NCBI RefSeq assembly: GCF_900142285.1
Contig: NZ_FRAJ01000013.1
Coordinates: 25,841 to 89,840 of the forward strand
Direction: 5' to 3'
Origin: Caminicella sporogenes DSM 14501
Lineage (GTDB): Bacteria > Bacillota > Clostridia > Peptostreptococcales > Caminicellaceae
DNA: 64,000 nt
In this document: in pieces, positions 35,308-45,537 of the stretch
Numbering within the stretch: the first letter of the stretch is position 1
How the letters are laid out: each line of letters opens with the position of its first letter
Program-made: the position numbers and the translations under genes
The notes under the pieces: generated by a model
Seen by the model: only the letters and a program-made list of their open reading frames with translations
Told to the model about the DNA's origin: nothing
Database searches by the model: none

Positions 35308-36102
35308 CTATTTTATACAATTATTTGATTTTGATTTATCAATTTTTCTCTGTCTTCCCGTATGGTCTATATAATAATCTTTCTTTATTATAAGTTCTGA
35401 AATTGGAACTATTTTATATCCTTCTTTTTGAAGTTTTTCAATAACTAATGGTAGATATTCAAGTACATACTTTGCATTATTATGAAAGAGAACTATAGAA
35501 CCATTTTTTATATTTCTAGTTACTCTATCAACTACAGGTTTCACACCTAATTCTTTCCAATCAAGAGAATCAACATCCCACTGAATAGTATAATATCCAC
35601 ATTCTTTGGCTGTTTTAATCAATGTATTATTATAATCTCCAAATGGAGGTCTAAATAAGTTTGGTCTTTTTCCCGTAATATTATAAATTTTTTCTCCTGT
35701 AGTGTTTAATTCTTTTATAATTTCCTCTCTTGACAGCTTTGACATATGAGGATGAGTAGTTGAATGATTACCTATCTCATGACCTCTTTCGTAAATCTTT
35801 TTTACCATATCAGGATACCTATCAACCCAAAAGCCCACTAAGAAAAAAGTAGTTTTTACTTTATATTTGTCCAAAATATCTAATATTCCATCAGTAAACT
35901 GGTCTCCCCAAGCAGCATCAAAACTTATAGCTACCTTTTTTTCTTCTGTATTCACACTATAAATTGGAAGCATCTTATCTGATGCCAAAACCTCTAAAAC
36001 TTTATATCCTATATCATTAAAATAAATCATGCTACCACTAAAAAATAAAATCAATATCAAAAATAATAAAAGCTTTTTTTTATTGATTAATATTACTTTC
36101 AT
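35308..36102 (-). CDS. Polysaccharide deacetylase, PdaB-like
   Basis: 264 residues. An N-terminal membrane anchor (about 10-28) precedes the NodB domain: FDAAWGDQFTDG (metal Asp), HEIGNHSTTHPHM (metal His pair), FRPPFGDYN (catalytic Arg region) and SIVLFHNN. The AAWGD form is that of the sporulation PdaB group, which remove N-acetyl groups from spore-cortex or related glycans outside the membrane. ATG behind AGGAGGTGAAGT. Same strand as the second deacetylase. Confidence 0.9.
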   Translation of the reverse strand: MKVILINKKKLLLFLILILFFSGSMIYFNDIGYKVLEVLASDKMLPIYSVNTEEKKVAISFDAAWGDQFTDGILDILDKYKVKTTFFLVGFWVDRYPDMVKKIYERGHEIGNHSTTHPHMSKLSREEIIKELNTTGEKIYNITGKRPNLFRPPFGDYNNTLIKTAKECGYYTIQWDVDSLDWKELGVKPVVDRVTRNIKNGSIVLFHNNAKYVLEYLPLVIEKLQKEGYKIVPISELIIKKDYYIDHTGRQRKIDKSKSNNCIK

Positions 36103-36190
36103 ACTTCACCTCCTATACAATTACGTTTATACTAAATTCTATTCTCACAGTAAATTATTATTCTTAAATTTTATTTTTATACAAAAAGAA

Positions 36191-36215
36191 AAGATAACTA
36201 AAAACTAGTTATCTT
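36191..36215 (-). terminator. Terminator of deacetylase lipoprotein gene
   Basis: AAGATAACTA, loop, TAGTTATCTT, then TTCTTTTTG on the minus strand. The stem contains the stop codon of the gene. Confidence 0.8.
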
Positions 36216-37347
36216 CATCTTTTTTAATCTGATATGTTCTTAAATTTTTACTTCCTAATTTACTCTTATCAATAAAATTTAACATACTTTCTGGTATAGT
36301 TACTGTATCTTTATCACCATCACTTATATATCTTTTTTCAGGATGTTTATCAAAATATTCAAGCCAATAACGTATACCAAATTTACCTGAATATCCCTGT
36401 ACTCTGTGTATATAGTTAGGATTAAAGTCTTTATGAATAGAAGCATGTTCTGGCTTCCAACCTACTGCCAAAATCCCTATATTTTTATAATGCACCCCTT
36501 CATAAGAACCTTCATATAAATACTTTCTCTTCTCTTTATCCTTAGGTCTAGCTCCAAAAGGAAGTGCAAGTATACTCATTTCATAATCTGGTAAATATTT
36601 CTTAATAAACTCTACATTTTTTGCCAAAGTCTTTTGTATATCATTTACAGAAACTTTTCCTAAATTAATATGATTATAAGTATGATTTTCTATATCCATC
36701 CCTTTTTCTAAAATATATTTTAACTTATATTCCAATAAATCTTTTTGTCCAAATGTATTACTTCCTCCATTTATAAAAAATGTGACTTCTAGTCCAAAAT
36801 CTGGGTGTTCTTTATTAAAATCTTGAAGTATGCCGACAACACAATTTGGGTCAACTTTTTTATTTCCATTTTCTTGTATTATTCTAAAATCAGTCTTATT
36901 CCCATCATCAAATGTTAATACAACAGGTGTTTTACCAGCTTCAATATCAATATTGTTATTTATAAAATCTTTTAAACTTACAAGTCTATATCCCTTTTCA
37001 TATAAAAGTTTTAAATCCTCTTTAAAATTTTCTATGCTTCTAATATAGTTGTTTTTTTCTTCTCCCAATGAATGATACATCAAAATCATAACTTGACCAG
37101 CTTCGTTAGGTTTTACTTTTTCAAAGTCCACTTCAACATTTTTATCATTTTCTTTTACTCCTTCATCATTATTTTTCTCATCTCCATTTTGATTCAAAAC
37201 AGATTTTTCTTCATAAACCTCTTTATTTACTGTTTCTCCTTTAGATACATTATTTTTTTCTTTATCTTCAAAATCTTTTGTATTACAACCTGTCAGTAAT
37301 GATATTAATATAAACATTAAAAAAATCTTTTTTATACACTGTTTCAA
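36205..37347 (-). CDS. Polysaccharide deacetylase-family lipoprotein
   Basis: 380 residues. The signal peptide has a lipobox LLTGC (Cys21), then an Asp/Glu/Lys/Asn-rich linker to about residue 80. The NodB-like domain starts QVMILMYHSLGEEKNNY and continues VVLTFDDGNKTDF (metal Asp) and IENHTYNHINLGKVS (metal His pair). It includes LALPFGARP and ends RYISDGDKDTVTIPES. It deacetylates a cell-surface or secreted glycan. TTG start behind GAGGAGG. It belongs to the YadE/PgaB-like outer group rather than PdaB. Confidence 0.87.
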   Translation of the reverse strand: MKQCIKKIFLMFILISLLTGCNTKDFEDKEKNNVSKGETVNKEVYEEKSVLNQNGDEKNNDEGVKENDKNVEVDFEKVKPNEAGQVMILMYHSLGEEKNNYIRSIENFKEDLKLLYEKGYRLVSLKDFINNNIDIEAGKTPVVLTFDDGNKTDFRIIQENGNKKVDPNCVVGILQDFNKEHPDFGLEVTFFINGGSNTFGQKDLLEYKLKYILEKGMDIENHTYNHINLGKVSVNDIQKTLAKNVEFIKKYLPDYEMSILALPFGARPKDKEKRKYLYEGSYEGVHYKNIGILAVGWKPEHASIHKDFNPNYIHRVQGYSGKFGIRYWLEYFDKHPEKRYISDGDKDTVTIPESMLNFIDKSKLGSKNLRTYQIKKDEDN

Positions 37348-37483
37348 GTAAATTCCTCCTCTAGTTTAAATTATATAGGTATATAAACACATATATTTCA
37401 AAAACTAAATCTATAAGTAGCTTTATCAAATTGCTTATATTTTATATTCTCAAAAAAGTATATAATTTAAAGGAGTGTTCATT

Positions 37484-37672
37484 TTGTCTATTATAAGAAG
37501 CAGTTTTGAAAATATAAAAGGACATAGAACAGAAATTAGCAGAAAAACTTATAAAAAAGAAGACAGACATTTTCACAGAGAAGCTAAATCACAAAAAGCC
37601 CAGCTTCTAAGCAAGCATCAGCATGGAACACGTAAAGATGTTAAAATAAAAATAAACAGAAAACTAACTTAG
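37484..37672 (+). CDS. Small very basic protein, 62 aa, unknown
   Basis: TTG start eight bases after AAAGGAG; the apparent longer GTG frame would overlap the ribosome site. The protein is rich in Lys, Arg and His (SRKTYKKEDRHFHREAKSQK, then HQHGTRKDVKIKINRKL), with no membrane segment. Basic small proteins of sporeformers can be spore or nucleic-acid-binding proteins, but I recognise no family. A terminator overlaps its end. Confidence 0.55.
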   Translation: MSIIRSSFENIKGHRTEISRKTYKKEDRHFHREAKSQKAQLLSKHQHGTRKDVKIKINRKLT

Positions 37673-37689
37673 GGTAGATTTCTACCCTA
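37670..37689. terminator. Hairpin between convergent small gene and ferredoxin-like gene
   Basis: TAGGGTAGA, TT, TCTACCCTA. It overlaps the stop codons of both convergent genes. Confidence 0.7.
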
Positions 37690-38376
37690 TCTCTTTATAA
37701 CTTTACTTCCAATTGGACAAACTTTGATACATATACCGCAGACAGACCCTCTCCCTATATGATGGTAAAAATTCGACATATGTTCACTACATGCCTGAAC
37801 ATCTATAAGCTCTTCTCTTTTTATACCCGGATACCATAAAACCCCTTTTATAGCTAATGCTGGACACGCTTTCATACACTCTATACAACTTCCACATTTT
37901 GACTTTTCTATCGGCTTATCATACTTAACTTCTAAATTTGTCAATATAGTACCTAATCTAACTCTAGGTCCAAATTCCTCAGTTACAAGACATCCACTTT
38001 TTCCTATCCAACCAATACCTGCCCTCGTTGCTGCTGTCCTATGTTGAAATACTCCTTTATACTTATTGCCATCTACATTTATTGATTGAGAAGCAGCCAC
38101 AGGCATAGCTAAAAATCCCCATTCTTGTAGCTTTAAAACTGCTTCTAACATAATTTGGTCTAATCTAAAATTTACAGTCCTATAGTGATGAAAATATACA
38201 TGAGTAGGTTCTTCATCTATATCTGATATAACTTGATCAGAAAGCCTAATAGCAATAGATATACCAGTTTTTAAATGTTTCAATTCTTCAGGCAATACAT
38301 CACCTAAGTAGCCAAAACCCACTTTTGTAGCTCCTGATTTTTTTAAAATTTTTTCAAGTTCTTCTTTATAGTTCAT
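37687..38376 (-). CDS. 4Fe-4S double-cluster protein related to epoxyqueuosine reductase
   Basis: 229 residues. The N-terminal half resembles the QueG cobalamin-binding region (AGIGWIGKSGCLVTEEFGPRVRLGTILTN). The C-terminal half holds two cluster motifs, CGSCIECMKACP (about 162-173) and CGICIKVCP (about 214-222). True QueG is about 370-400 residues with HEAT repeats, so this is the short group of unknown function, perhaps an electron carrier or reductase. ATG behind GGAGG. The queDEC genes lie 12 kb away, and a link is only suggestive. Confidence 0.82.
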   Translation of the reverse strand: MNYKEELEKILKKSGATKVGFGYLGDVLPEELKHLKTGISIAIRLSDQVISDIDEEPTHVYFHHYRTVNFRLDQIMLEAVLKLQEWGFLAMPVAASQSINVDGNKYKGVFQHRTAATRAGIGWIGKSGCLVTEEFGPRVRLGTILTNLEVKYDKPIEKSKCGSCIECMKACPALAIKGVLWYPGIKREELIDVQACSEHMSNFYHHIGRGSVCGICIKVCPIGSKVIKR

Positions 38377-38615
38377 AAAAATCCTCCAAATACATCATAA
38401 AAAATACTAATTATATTTTACTACACTTTTAAAAAATAAAAAATTTAAAATTTATGTCAAAATTAATGATTTTGTTCATTAATTTAAAAATTTATGCACT
38501 GAATAAAAAAATTTCTAACATAAAATAATTTTAAATTGGTTAAATTAATAATGCAACTAAAACTTTAGTTGCAAATAAAACAGAAATACAAAAATAATAT
38601 TTTAGGAGGGAAAAT

Positions 38616-38825
38616 ATGGCACGTAATAAGGCTATAGTTCCAGAAGCAAGAGCTGCACTTAACAGTTTTAAACTTGAAATTGCAAATGAATTAGGCTTGT
38701 CTAATTATGATAGTATAGATAAAGGAAATTTAACTTCAAGACAAAATGGCTACGTTGGCGGATATATGACTAAACGACTTATAGAAATGGCAGAAAGACA
38801 AATAGCAAGTCAATCAGGCAAGTAA
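38616..38825 (+). CDS. Small acid-soluble spore protein, alpha/beta type
   Basis: 69 residues. LNSFKLEIANELGLSNYD contains the germination-protease site (EIA-ELG), and GNLTSRQNGYVGGYMTKRLIEMAERQ the second DNA-contact helix. This is the normal size and layout of a major SASP. It saturates forespore DNA and protects it from UV and heat. ATG behind AGGAGG. A GAATA element upstream could be part of a sigma-G promoter, but the spacing is not right, so I do not call it. Confidence 0.95.
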   Translation: MARNKAIVPEARAALNSFKLEIANELGLSNYDSIDKGNLTSRQNGYVGGYMTKRLIEMAERQIASQSGK

Positions 38826-38828
38826 ATT

Positions 38829-38860
38829 AAAGGAGAAGAAGCTAAGACTTCTTCTCCTTT
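38829..38860 (+). terminator. Terminator of SASP gene
   Basis: AAAGGAGAAGAAG, six-base loop, CTTCTTCTCCTTT, then AATTTTATT. Confidence 0.85.
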
Positions 38861-38943
38861 AATTTTATTGAAGTATATGTTAATATTAATAATTATGTTA
38901 TAATTTAATGTGTCATTATATAATAAAAGTGTGGTGGTAAAAA

Positions 38944-39471
38944 ATGTTTATCGATAATCTAAAGCATGAAGCAGAAAACAAATTGTTATTGCTTTATATT
39001 TTAGATAAATTCAAAGTACCATTAACCAATAATCAAATAACTGATTTCATTATGGAAAATGAAATTTTAAACTATTTTATGCTTCAGCAATTTTTATCAG
39101 AACTTGTAAATTCTTCATTAGTAGAATACGTAAAAAATGAAGATAATTACTACTATCTTATTACTGAAAAAGGAAAAAATACATTAAGCTATTTTATTGA
39201 CAGAATTCCAAATGATTTGGCTTTAAATATAGATAAATTAGTTGAAAATAGAAAAAAAATTTTATTGAAAGAAACACAAATATTAGCTAATTATGTTAAA
39301 AAGTCAAAAAATGACTACATAGTTGAATTAAAAGTTATTGAAAACAATATAACTCTTATTGATTTAAAACTCGATGTTGTCTCAAATAAACAAGCTAAAC
39401 TCATATGTGACAAATGGAAAAAGAAAGCTCAAGATATATACGGTGAAATAATTAAACTATTAATCGAATAG
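38944..39471 (+). CDS. DUF4364 family protein
   Basis: 175 residues. A winged-helix-like N-terminus (LLLLYILDKFKVPLTNNQI, then LVNSSLVEYVKNEDNYYYLITEKGKNTL) resembles a PadR/MarR-type DNA-binding fold. A basic C-terminal half of beta and helix follows. This is the DUF4364 pattern common in Clostridia; the function is not established, and a regulator is likely. ATG behind GGTGG. Convergent with the beta-propeller gene, only five bases between stops. Confidence 0.83.
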   Translation: MFIDNLKHEAENKLLLLYILDKFKVPLTNNQITDFIMENEILNYFMLQQFLSELVNSSLVEYVKNEDNYYYLITEKGKNTLSYFIDRIPNDLALNIDKLVENRKKILLKETQILANYVKKSKNDYIVELKVIENNITLIDLKLDVVSNKQAKLICDKWKKKAQDIYGEIIKLLIE

Positions 39472-39476
39472 ATTAA

Positions 39477-40394
39477 TTATACATACAATATACTAGTTGG
39501 TTCTAAACCAACTCTTATATTTTTTATAATAATCATTTTTTTTAAATCTATAACAGTTAATGTATTATCTCCAATATTTGTAACAAACAAATACTTATTG
39601 TTAGGTTCTCTTTTTATACTCAATGGCATATTGCCAACTTTTACTCTGTGAAGAATTTTTTTGTCATTAATATCTACAACATGAACTAAATTAAGTTCTA
39701 TATCAGTAACAAACAATATATTATCACTTAATCCCAGTTCAATATCCATTGGTGTTTTTCCCACTTTTATTTTTTCATCTATTTTAAAATTAGAAGTATT
39801 TAAAATACTAATACTGCCATTTTTCAAATGTGAAAAATTTGCATTTACTATATATATTTTTTTACCATCTCTGCTTAAATTTATATGATAAGGATTAATG
39901 TTAGCATAAATACAATTTTCTTTTTCATTATTTACTGTATTAATAACAGATATAGTATTATCTTTAAAATTTGCTACATATAATCTTTTATTATCATTAC
40001 TTAATTTTAAATCATGAGGCATTTCTCCAACAGGTATTTGAGTTTCTAATGTCATTTTACTTATATCTAATACTGAAATTGAATTTGAATCTTCATTAGA
40101 TACATATAACTTTTTATGATTTCTACTTAATTCCAAATGACACGGACAACTTCCAACAGAAATAGTATCTACTATTTTATTTAAAATTAAATCATATTTA
40201 CTTATACTAGAACTATAAGAATTAGAAATATATAAATATTTACTATTTTTATCGCATACGATATGATGAGGACCAAAAAAAGGTCTTAGTCGTATTCTGT
40301 CTATTTCTCTTAATTCATTTAAATCAATTATAGAAAGTGTACTATCACCCATATTAGAAATAATTCCCATTCTATCATTATAATCCCTCATCAT
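39477..40394 (-). CDS. YncE-like beta-propeller repeat protein
   Basis: 305 residues made of about seven repeats of roughly 42 residues, each of the form LYVSN-N-NSISVLDI-VG-PHDL, as in YncE/surface-layer YVTN propellers. No signal peptide is evident, unlike many YncE proteins, so a cytosolic or non-classically exported location is likely. It may bind a ligand or protein; in Clostridia such proteins are sometimes spore-associated. The start is either of two adjacent ATGs behind GGAGG. Confidence 0.85.
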   Translation of the reverse strand: MMRDYNDRMGIISNMGDSTLSIIDLNELREIDRIRLRPFFGPHHIVCDKNSKYLYISNSYSSSISKYDLILNKIVDTISVGSCPCHLELSRNHKKLYVSNEDSNSISVLDISKMTLETQIPVGEMPHDLKLSNDNKRLYVANFKDNTISVINTVNNEKENCIYANINPYHINLSRDGKKIYIVNANFSHLKNGSISILNTSNFKIDEKIKVGKTPMDIELGLSDNILFVTDIELNLVHVVDINDKKILHRVKVGNMPLSIKREPNNKYLFVTNIGDNTLTVIDLKKMIIIKNIRVGLEPTSILYV

Positions 40395-40471
40395 ATACCT
40401 CCAAAAAACTATATAACATCTTAGTTTTATACTATGTAAAACTCTACTTTTATGTGCTAATGATAAAAAAT

Positions 40472-40499
40472 AAAAGTTGACTATTAAATGTCAACTTTT
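40472..40499 (-). terminator. Terminator of folC
   Basis: AAAAGTTGAC, eight-base loop, GTCAACTTTT, followed by ATTTTTTATC on the minus strand. It overlaps the end of the gene. Confidence 0.85.
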
Positions 40500-41788
40500 C
40501 CTATAAATATTTTTCTTACTTTTCCTATCATATAAAGAGAACCGCAATATAAGATCATGCTATCTTTATCTGCTAGACTTAATGATTTATTAACTGCATC
40601 TTTTATATTTTCAAATGCCATAACTTTTTTATTATACTTTTTTATCTTACACATCAACTTTTCCAATGATAATGCCCTAGGATTATCCGGTTTAGTTATA
40701 ATAATTTCTCTGCAAAATGGAACTATTTTATCAAGTATACCGTCCACATCTTTATCTTCTAAAATTCCTATTACACCTATTATCTTTTTATCGTAAAAAA
40801 CTTTTTTCAAAACACTACTTAAAGCTTTTGCACCATGTAAATTATGAGCTCCATCAATTAGTACCAAAGGACTTCTTTTAAGTATTTCAAGCCTACCGGG
40901 CCATCTGGCATTAAAAAGTCCATTCCTAATAGATTTATTTGAAATATTTACATTGTGATAATTCTTTAATACTTCAATAGTTTTTAAAGCTACTACTGCA
41001 TTATTTGCCTGATGTTTCCCCATTAAATTTATCTTTAAATCATCATAAATATTTTCATCAGTTTTTACATCAAATAATATACCAAATTCATCATACTTTT
41101 TTATATTTATTAAATCTACAGGAGCTATATAAAGTTTTGAATTTTTGTCACTACATATTTTTCTTATCACTCTTTCAGCTTCATAATTTTGAGGATGAAT
41201 AACAACTGGACAATTTCTTTTAATTATTCCTGCTTTTTCATATGCTATTTTTTCTAATGTATCTCCTAAATAATTCACATGGTCAAAATCTATTGGAGTT
41301 ATTACTGATACTAAAGGATTATCAACTGCATTTGTCGCATCTAATCTGCCTCCTAATCCTACTTCAAGAACTACATAATCAACTTTTTTTCTCTTAAAGT
41401 ACTCGAATGCAATAGCAGTTACAATCTCAAACTCTGTTGGATGTTCTTTTCCTTCTGACAGCATCAAATCAATTTTTAACTTGATTAAACTCGTTATTTC
41501 AGATAAATCTCTTTCAGATATATTTTTTCCATTTATTTTTATTCTATCTGTAAATTTTTCTAATGCAGGTGATATAAATAAACCGACATCATATCCTTCT
41601 TCTATTAGAATATGACTTATAAATGACGAAGTAGAACCTTTCCCATTAGTACCGGCAACATGTATTACTTTTAAATCATTATGCGGATTACCTATTAAAC
41701 TCAATAAATATTTTATATTCTCAAGTCCTAATTTACTTCCAAATTTATTTGTACTATTTATAAAATCTAATGCTTCCCTATAATTCAT
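40484..41788 (-). CDS. folC: Bifunctional folylpolyglutamate/dihydrofolate synthase
   Basis: 434 residues. The ATP loop VAGTNGKGSTSSFI lies at about 43-56, FISPALEKFTDRIKING includes the folate-binding loop, and VLEVGLGGRLDATN (about 139-152) and ARWPGRLEIL (about 289) follow. The Mur-ligase-type C-terminal domain ends with CGSLYMIGKV. It adds glutamates to folates. ATG behind AGAGGTGATT. Downstream of valS, a frequent clostridial order (valS-folC). Confidence 0.96.
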   Translation of the reverse strand: MNYREALDFINSTNKFGSKLGLENIKYLLSLIGNPHNDLKVIHVAGTNGKGSTSSFISHILIEEGYDVGLFISPALEKFTDRIKINGKNISERDLSEITSLIKLKIDLMLSEGKEHPTEFEIVTAIAFEYFKRKKVDYVVLEVGLGGRLDATNAVDNPLVSVITPIDFDHVNYLGDTLEKIAYEKAGIIKRNCPVVIHPQNYEAERVIRKICSDKNSKLYIAPVDLINIKKYDEFGILFDVKTDENIYDDLKINLMGKHQANNAVVALKTIEVLKNYHNVNISNKSIRNGLFNARWPGRLEILKRSPLVLIDGAHNLHGAKALSSVLKKVFYDKKIIGVIGILEDKDVDGILDKIVPFCREIIITKPDNPRALSLEKLMCKIKKYNKKVMAFENIKDAVNKSLSLADKDSMILYCGSLYMIGKVRKIFIGKVDI

Positions 41789-41810
41789 ATAATCACCTCT
41801 ATTGTCAATA

Positions 41811-41832
41811 AGCCAAGCTCTACGGCTTGGCT
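41811..41832 (-). terminator. Hairpin between valS and folC
   Basis: AGCCAAGC, six-base loop, GCTTGGCT. There is no T run on the minus strand, so it may stabilise or process the mRNA rather than terminate. Confidence 0.5.
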
Positions 41833-41836
41833 ATAT

Positions 41837-44488
41837 CTACTTTAGTTTAGATTTTGTATATTCTATTCTTTCAAGTACCTTATCGTACATTTCTTGATAT
41901 TTTGCCTTTTTCTGTCTTTCTTCCTCAACTAATTTTTCTGGTGCTTTGCTAATAAAGCCCTCATTTGAAAGTTTTTTATTAACTCTTTCCAATTCTTTTT
42001 CAAGTTTTGCTTTTTCTTTTTCCAATCTCTCAAGCTCTTTCTCAAAATCAACTAATTCATCAAGCGGAATAAATATTTCTGCTCCATTTACAACTGCAGA
42101 AGCTGAATCTTCCGGAATATCCGATTTCTCTCTTTTTAATATAACTTCTGAAGCACTTGCAAGCGAAATTAAATATGATTTATTTTCCTCAACTATTTTA
42201 TATACTTTTTCATCAGCAACAACTATAACTTTTGCCTTTTTAGATGGAGCTACGTTCATCTGTGCTCTAATATTTCTTATACTTTTTATAGACTGCATTA
42301 TCAGTTCCATCTTTTCTTCTTCTAAAGGTTTATTATATTCTTCTTTATACTTTGGCCACTTTGATACCATTATACTTCCTTTTGAATTAGGAAGATGATG
42401 CCATATTTCTTCTGTTATAAACGGCATAAATGGATGAAGCAATTTTAAAATATTCTGTAGCACTTCTAATAATACTGACTGAGCAGTTTCTTTTGATTTA
42501 ACATCTTCTCCATATAATCTAGGCTTTACCAACTCAATATACCAATCACAGTATTCATCCCAGATAAAATCATAGAGCTTTTGAGCCGCAATACCAAGTT
42601 CATATTTATCTAAATTAGTAGTAATTTCATTTATTATAGTATTTAATCTCGACAATATCCATTTATCTGAAAGAGTTAAATCCCTATCTATTTTTTCAAA
42701 ATCTTTACTTTCATCTAAATTCATTAGTACAAATCTAGATGCATTCCATAATTTATTTGCAAAATTTCTACATGCTTCTACTCTTTCCATATAGAATCTC
42801 ATATCATTTCCCGGCGTATTTCCTGTAGCAAGCATAAATCTCAAAGCGTCTGCTCCATATTTGTCAATAATCTCAAGTGGGTCTACACCATTACCTAAAG
42901 ATTTACTCATTTTTCTACCTTGAGAATCTCTAACAAGTCCATGAACAAATACATGTTTAAAAGGAACTTTATTCATTTGCTCAAGACCTGAAAATACCAT
43001 TCTTACAACCCAGAAGAAAATAATATCATATCCAGTTACTAACACAGTTGTTGGATAAAAATATTTAAGTTCTTCAGTTTCATCTGGCCAACCTAATGTT
43101 GAAAAAGGCCATAATGCTGAACTAAACCAAGTATCTAGTACATCTTCATCTTGTCTTAACTTTTTACTGCCACATTTAGTACATTTTTCAGGTTTTTGTC
43201 TGCTAACTATTATTTCTCCACATTCATCACAGTAGTAAGCAGGTATTCTATGTCCCCACCAAAGCTGTCTTGAAATACACCAATCTTTTATATTTTCCAA
43301 CCAGTGAAGATATATCTTTACAAATCTATCTGGAATAAACTTTAAATCTCCTTTTTTAACTGCTTCTATGGCAGGTTTAGCTAATTCTTCCATTTTAACA
43401 AACCATTGGTCTGAAAGTCTAGGTTCAACTACTGTATTACACCTGTAACAAGTACCTACATTATGAACATGTTCTTTTTTCTTAACTAAATATCCCTGCT
43501 CCTCTAAATCCTTAACTAAAGCTTTCCTACATTCATATCTGTCCATACCTGCATATTTACCTGCATTTTCATTCATAGTTGCATCTTCATTCATTACATT
43601 TATTTGAGGTAAATTATGTCTAAGTCCTACTTCAAAGTCATTTGGGTCATGAGCAGGAGTAATTTTAACTGCACCTGTTCCAAAATCCATTTCTACATAT
43701 TCATCAGCTATGACAGGTATTTCTCTATTTACTATCGGTAAAATAAGCGTTTTGCCAATTAAATGCTTATATCTTTCATCTTCTGGATGTACTGCTACTG
43801 CAGTATCTCCAAGCATAGTTTCTGGCCTAGTAGTTGCTATTTCCACATATTCATCACTGTCTTTAACTGGATATTTTATATGCCAGAAAAATCCTTGTTT
43901 TTCTTCATGTTCAACTTCAGCATCTGAAAGTGATGTCTTACAGTCAGGACACCAGTTAATAAGTCTATTACCTCTATAAATCAATCCTTTTTCATAAAGT
44001 CTTACAAATACTTCAGTTACTGCTTTATTACATCCTTCATCCATTGTAAATCTCTCTCGAGACCAATCGCATGAATTTCCCAATTTTTTCATCTGTTCAA
44101 CAATTCTATTTCCATATTCTTCTTTCCAAGCCCAAGCTCTTTTTAAAAACTCTTCTCTTCCTATTTCTTCCTTAGTTTTTCCTTCTTCTTTATAAATTTT
44201 TTCTACTACTTTCACTTCAGTTGCTATACTTGCATGGTCTGTTCCCGGAAGCCATAAAGCACAGTACCCCTGCATCCTCTTCCATCTAGTCAATATATCC
44301 TGAAGTGTCTGATCTAATGCATGTCCCATATGAAGTTGTCCTGTAATATTAGGTGGCGGTAAAACTATAGTAAATGGCTCCTTGTCATAATCAATCTCTG
44401 CTCTAAAATACCCTTTTTCCATCCACTCATTATAAATTTTTTCTTCAAACTCTTTAGGATTATACTTTGTAGCTAATTCTTTTGTCAT
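41837..44488 (-). CDS. valS: Valyl-tRNA synthetase
   Basis: 883 residues, full length, class I. The HIGH-type motif is [16 protein letters not shown] (about 45-60). The CP1 editing domain includes [17 protein letters not shown]. The KMSKS motif is [11 protein letters not shown] (about 525). An anticodon-binding domain and a C-terminal coiled coil rich in Glu/Lys (about 812-880) follow. It charges tRNA-Val and edits Thr-tRNA. ATG behind AGGAG. A T-box leader precedes it. Confidence 0.98.
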   Translation of the reverse strand: MTKELATKYNPKEFEEKIYNEWMEKGYFRAEIDYDKEPFTIVLPPPNITGQLHMGHALDQTLQDILTRWKRMQGYCALWLPGTDHASIATEVKVVEKIYKEEGKTKEEIGREEFLKRAWAWKEEYGNRIVEQMKKLGNSCDWSRERFTMDEGCNKAVTEVFVRLYEKGLIYRGNRLINWCPDCKTSLSDAEVEHEEKQGFFWHIKYPVKDSDEYVEIATTRPETMLGDTAVAVHPEDERYKHLIGKTLILPIVNREIPVIADEYVEMDFGTGAVKITPAHDPNDFEVGLRHNLPQINVMNEDATMNENAGKYAGMDRYECRKALVKDLEEQGYLVKKKEHVHNVGTCYRCNTVVEPRLSDQWFVKMEELAKPAIEAVKKGDLKFIPDRFVKIYLHWLENIKDWCISRQLWWGHRIPAYYCDECGEIIVSRQKPEKCTKCGSKKLRQDEDVLDTWFSSALWPFSTLGWPDETEELKYFYPTTVLVTGYDIIFFWVVRMVFSGLEQMNKVPFKHVFVHGLVRDSQGRKMSKSLGNGVDPLEIIDKYGADALRFMLATGNTPGNDMRFYMERVEACRNFANKLWNASRFVLMNLDESKDFEKIDRDLTLSDKWILSRLNTIINEITTNLDKYELGIAAQKLYDFIWDEYCDWYIELVKPRLYGEDVKSKETAQSVLLEVLQNILKLLHPFMPFITEEIWHHLPNSKGSIMVSKWPKYKEEYNKPLEEEKMELIMQSIKSIRNIRAQMNVAPSKKAKVIVVADEKVYKIVEENKSYLISLASASEVILKREKSDIPEDSASAVVNGAEIFIPLDELVDFEKELERLEKEKAKLEKELERVNKKLSNEGFISKAPEKLVEEERQKKAKYQEMYDKVLERIEYTKSKLK

Positions 44489-44589
44489 CTAATCAACTCC
44501 TTTTAAAATATCGACATATACTTTTAAATTTTAGACTTTTAATTTTTAACAGCTCAAACAATCTCCAAATTTTAATCTTTTAAACAAAA

Positions 44590-44851
44590 TAAAAAAGCCC
44601 TTCTCTCCATATAAGGACGAAAAGGCCTTTTCCGCGGTACCACCTTATTTTTAGCTTTAAAGTTTTAAAGCTAACTCTCAAAATCTATAACGGGATATCC
44701 CGGCTAAATCTACTCATCACATGACTTTCAATTTAGCATCTCAGAAGCTACCTTCAGCAACAATTGCCATAGGAAGTCTTTCAGCCTATGGACTTCCCTC
44801 TCTTAATGGATTATTGCCTACTCCTCTTCTTCACCGATTTTATCTTGATTT
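44590..44851 (-). promoter_or_regulatory. T-box leader of valS
   Basis: The minus strand has T-box core AAGGTGGTACCGCGG (44632-44646), then a terminator hairpin (44597-44626) with a run of six T, and about 200 bases of upstream Stem I structure. A candidate specifier GTA lies in GAAGGTAGCTTC; it would fit tRNA-Val (TAC), which is encoded at 16939. Specifier choice is inferred, not folded. Confidence 0.93.
44597..44626 (-). terminator. T-box-controlled terminator of valS
   Basis: GGC(C)TTTTCGTCC pairs with GGAGAGAAGGGC (G-T pairs included) around a TTATAT loop, then TTTTTT. Confidence 0.85.
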
Positions 44852-44857
44852 TAAATC

Positions 44858-44886
44858 ATTATACATACATATATTATAAAAGTCAA
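44858..44886 (-). promoter_or_regulatory. Sigma-A promoter of valS leader
   Basis: TTGACT (44881-44886), 17-base spacer with TG before the -10, TATAAT (44858-44863). Its -35 overlaps the last codons of pgsA. Confidence 0.85.
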
Positions 44887-45416
44887 GATTGTGCAGAAGA
44901 TTTTTTATTTACTACTTTGAAATTTAATACATAATTTGCAAGTGCTAAAAGAGTCAAGATTATAGCAAAAATTACAGGAACTATACTGTATGGCAAACCA
45001 AATATTAAATACAGCATTGCACCATAAAAAGATATAGTTGCTATTTTACCATACCTATTAGCAGGAACAACTACCTTATTCCTTTTATAGTAAAGAAAAA
45101 GCCCCCCTGCTATCATTAATAATTCTTTAATACCTATTATTATAATAACCCAAATAGGTAAAAATTTCTTAATTGTAAAACATGCAAGTACTGTAATCTG
45201 CATCATTTTATCCGCTAATGGGTCCATTGCTTGTCCCCATTTAGTTACTAAATTATATTTTCTCGCAATATATCCATCTAATACATCTGTAATTCCAGCT
45301 AAAATAAATACGTAAGTAGCATATAATATATTTCCTTCAATGTTGGCGAAAAAAAAGTAAATAAATACTGGTATCAATATAAATCTAAAAATTGTCAATA
45401 TATTTGGTATATTCAT
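44883..45416 (-). CDS. pgsA: CDP-diacylglycerol--glycerol-3-phosphate 3-phosphatidyltransferase
   Basis: 177 residues with about five membrane segments. The CDP-alcohol phosphotransferase motif reads DVLDGYIARKYNLVTKWGQAMDPLADK (about 42-68), with the four metal-binding Asp residues. It makes phosphatidylglycerol phosphate in the membrane. ATG with only a weak site (AAAGGTTG). The valS promoter lies in its 3' end. Confidence 0.94.
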   Translation of the reverse strand: MNIPNILTIFRFILIPVFIYFFFANIEGNILYATYVFILAGITDVLDGYIARKYNLVTKWGQAMDPLADKMMQITVLACFTIKKFLPIWVIIIIGIKELLMIAGGLFLYYKRNKVVVPANRYGKIATISFYGAMLYLIFGLPYSIVPVIFAIILTLLALANYVLNFKVVNKKSSAQS

Positions 45417-45537
45417 TTTTACACAACCTTTACCAATTTATAACCCTAAAGTTATTTTAAAACTTTATCTTTCATTTTTCAATACAAAATAAAATTCACA
45501 TAATTTACTTTCTTTTCATAAAAATCTTCATTGTATT

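Noticed and set aside
37687..38376. Queuosine QueG assignment
   Set aside because: The protein is about 229 residues and lacks the C-terminal HEAT-repeat part of QueG, so only a related ferredoxin-like reductase is called.
38377..38615. Sigma-G promoter for the SASP gene
   Set aside because: A GAATA element and a CAT element are present, but the spacing (about 13) is too short.
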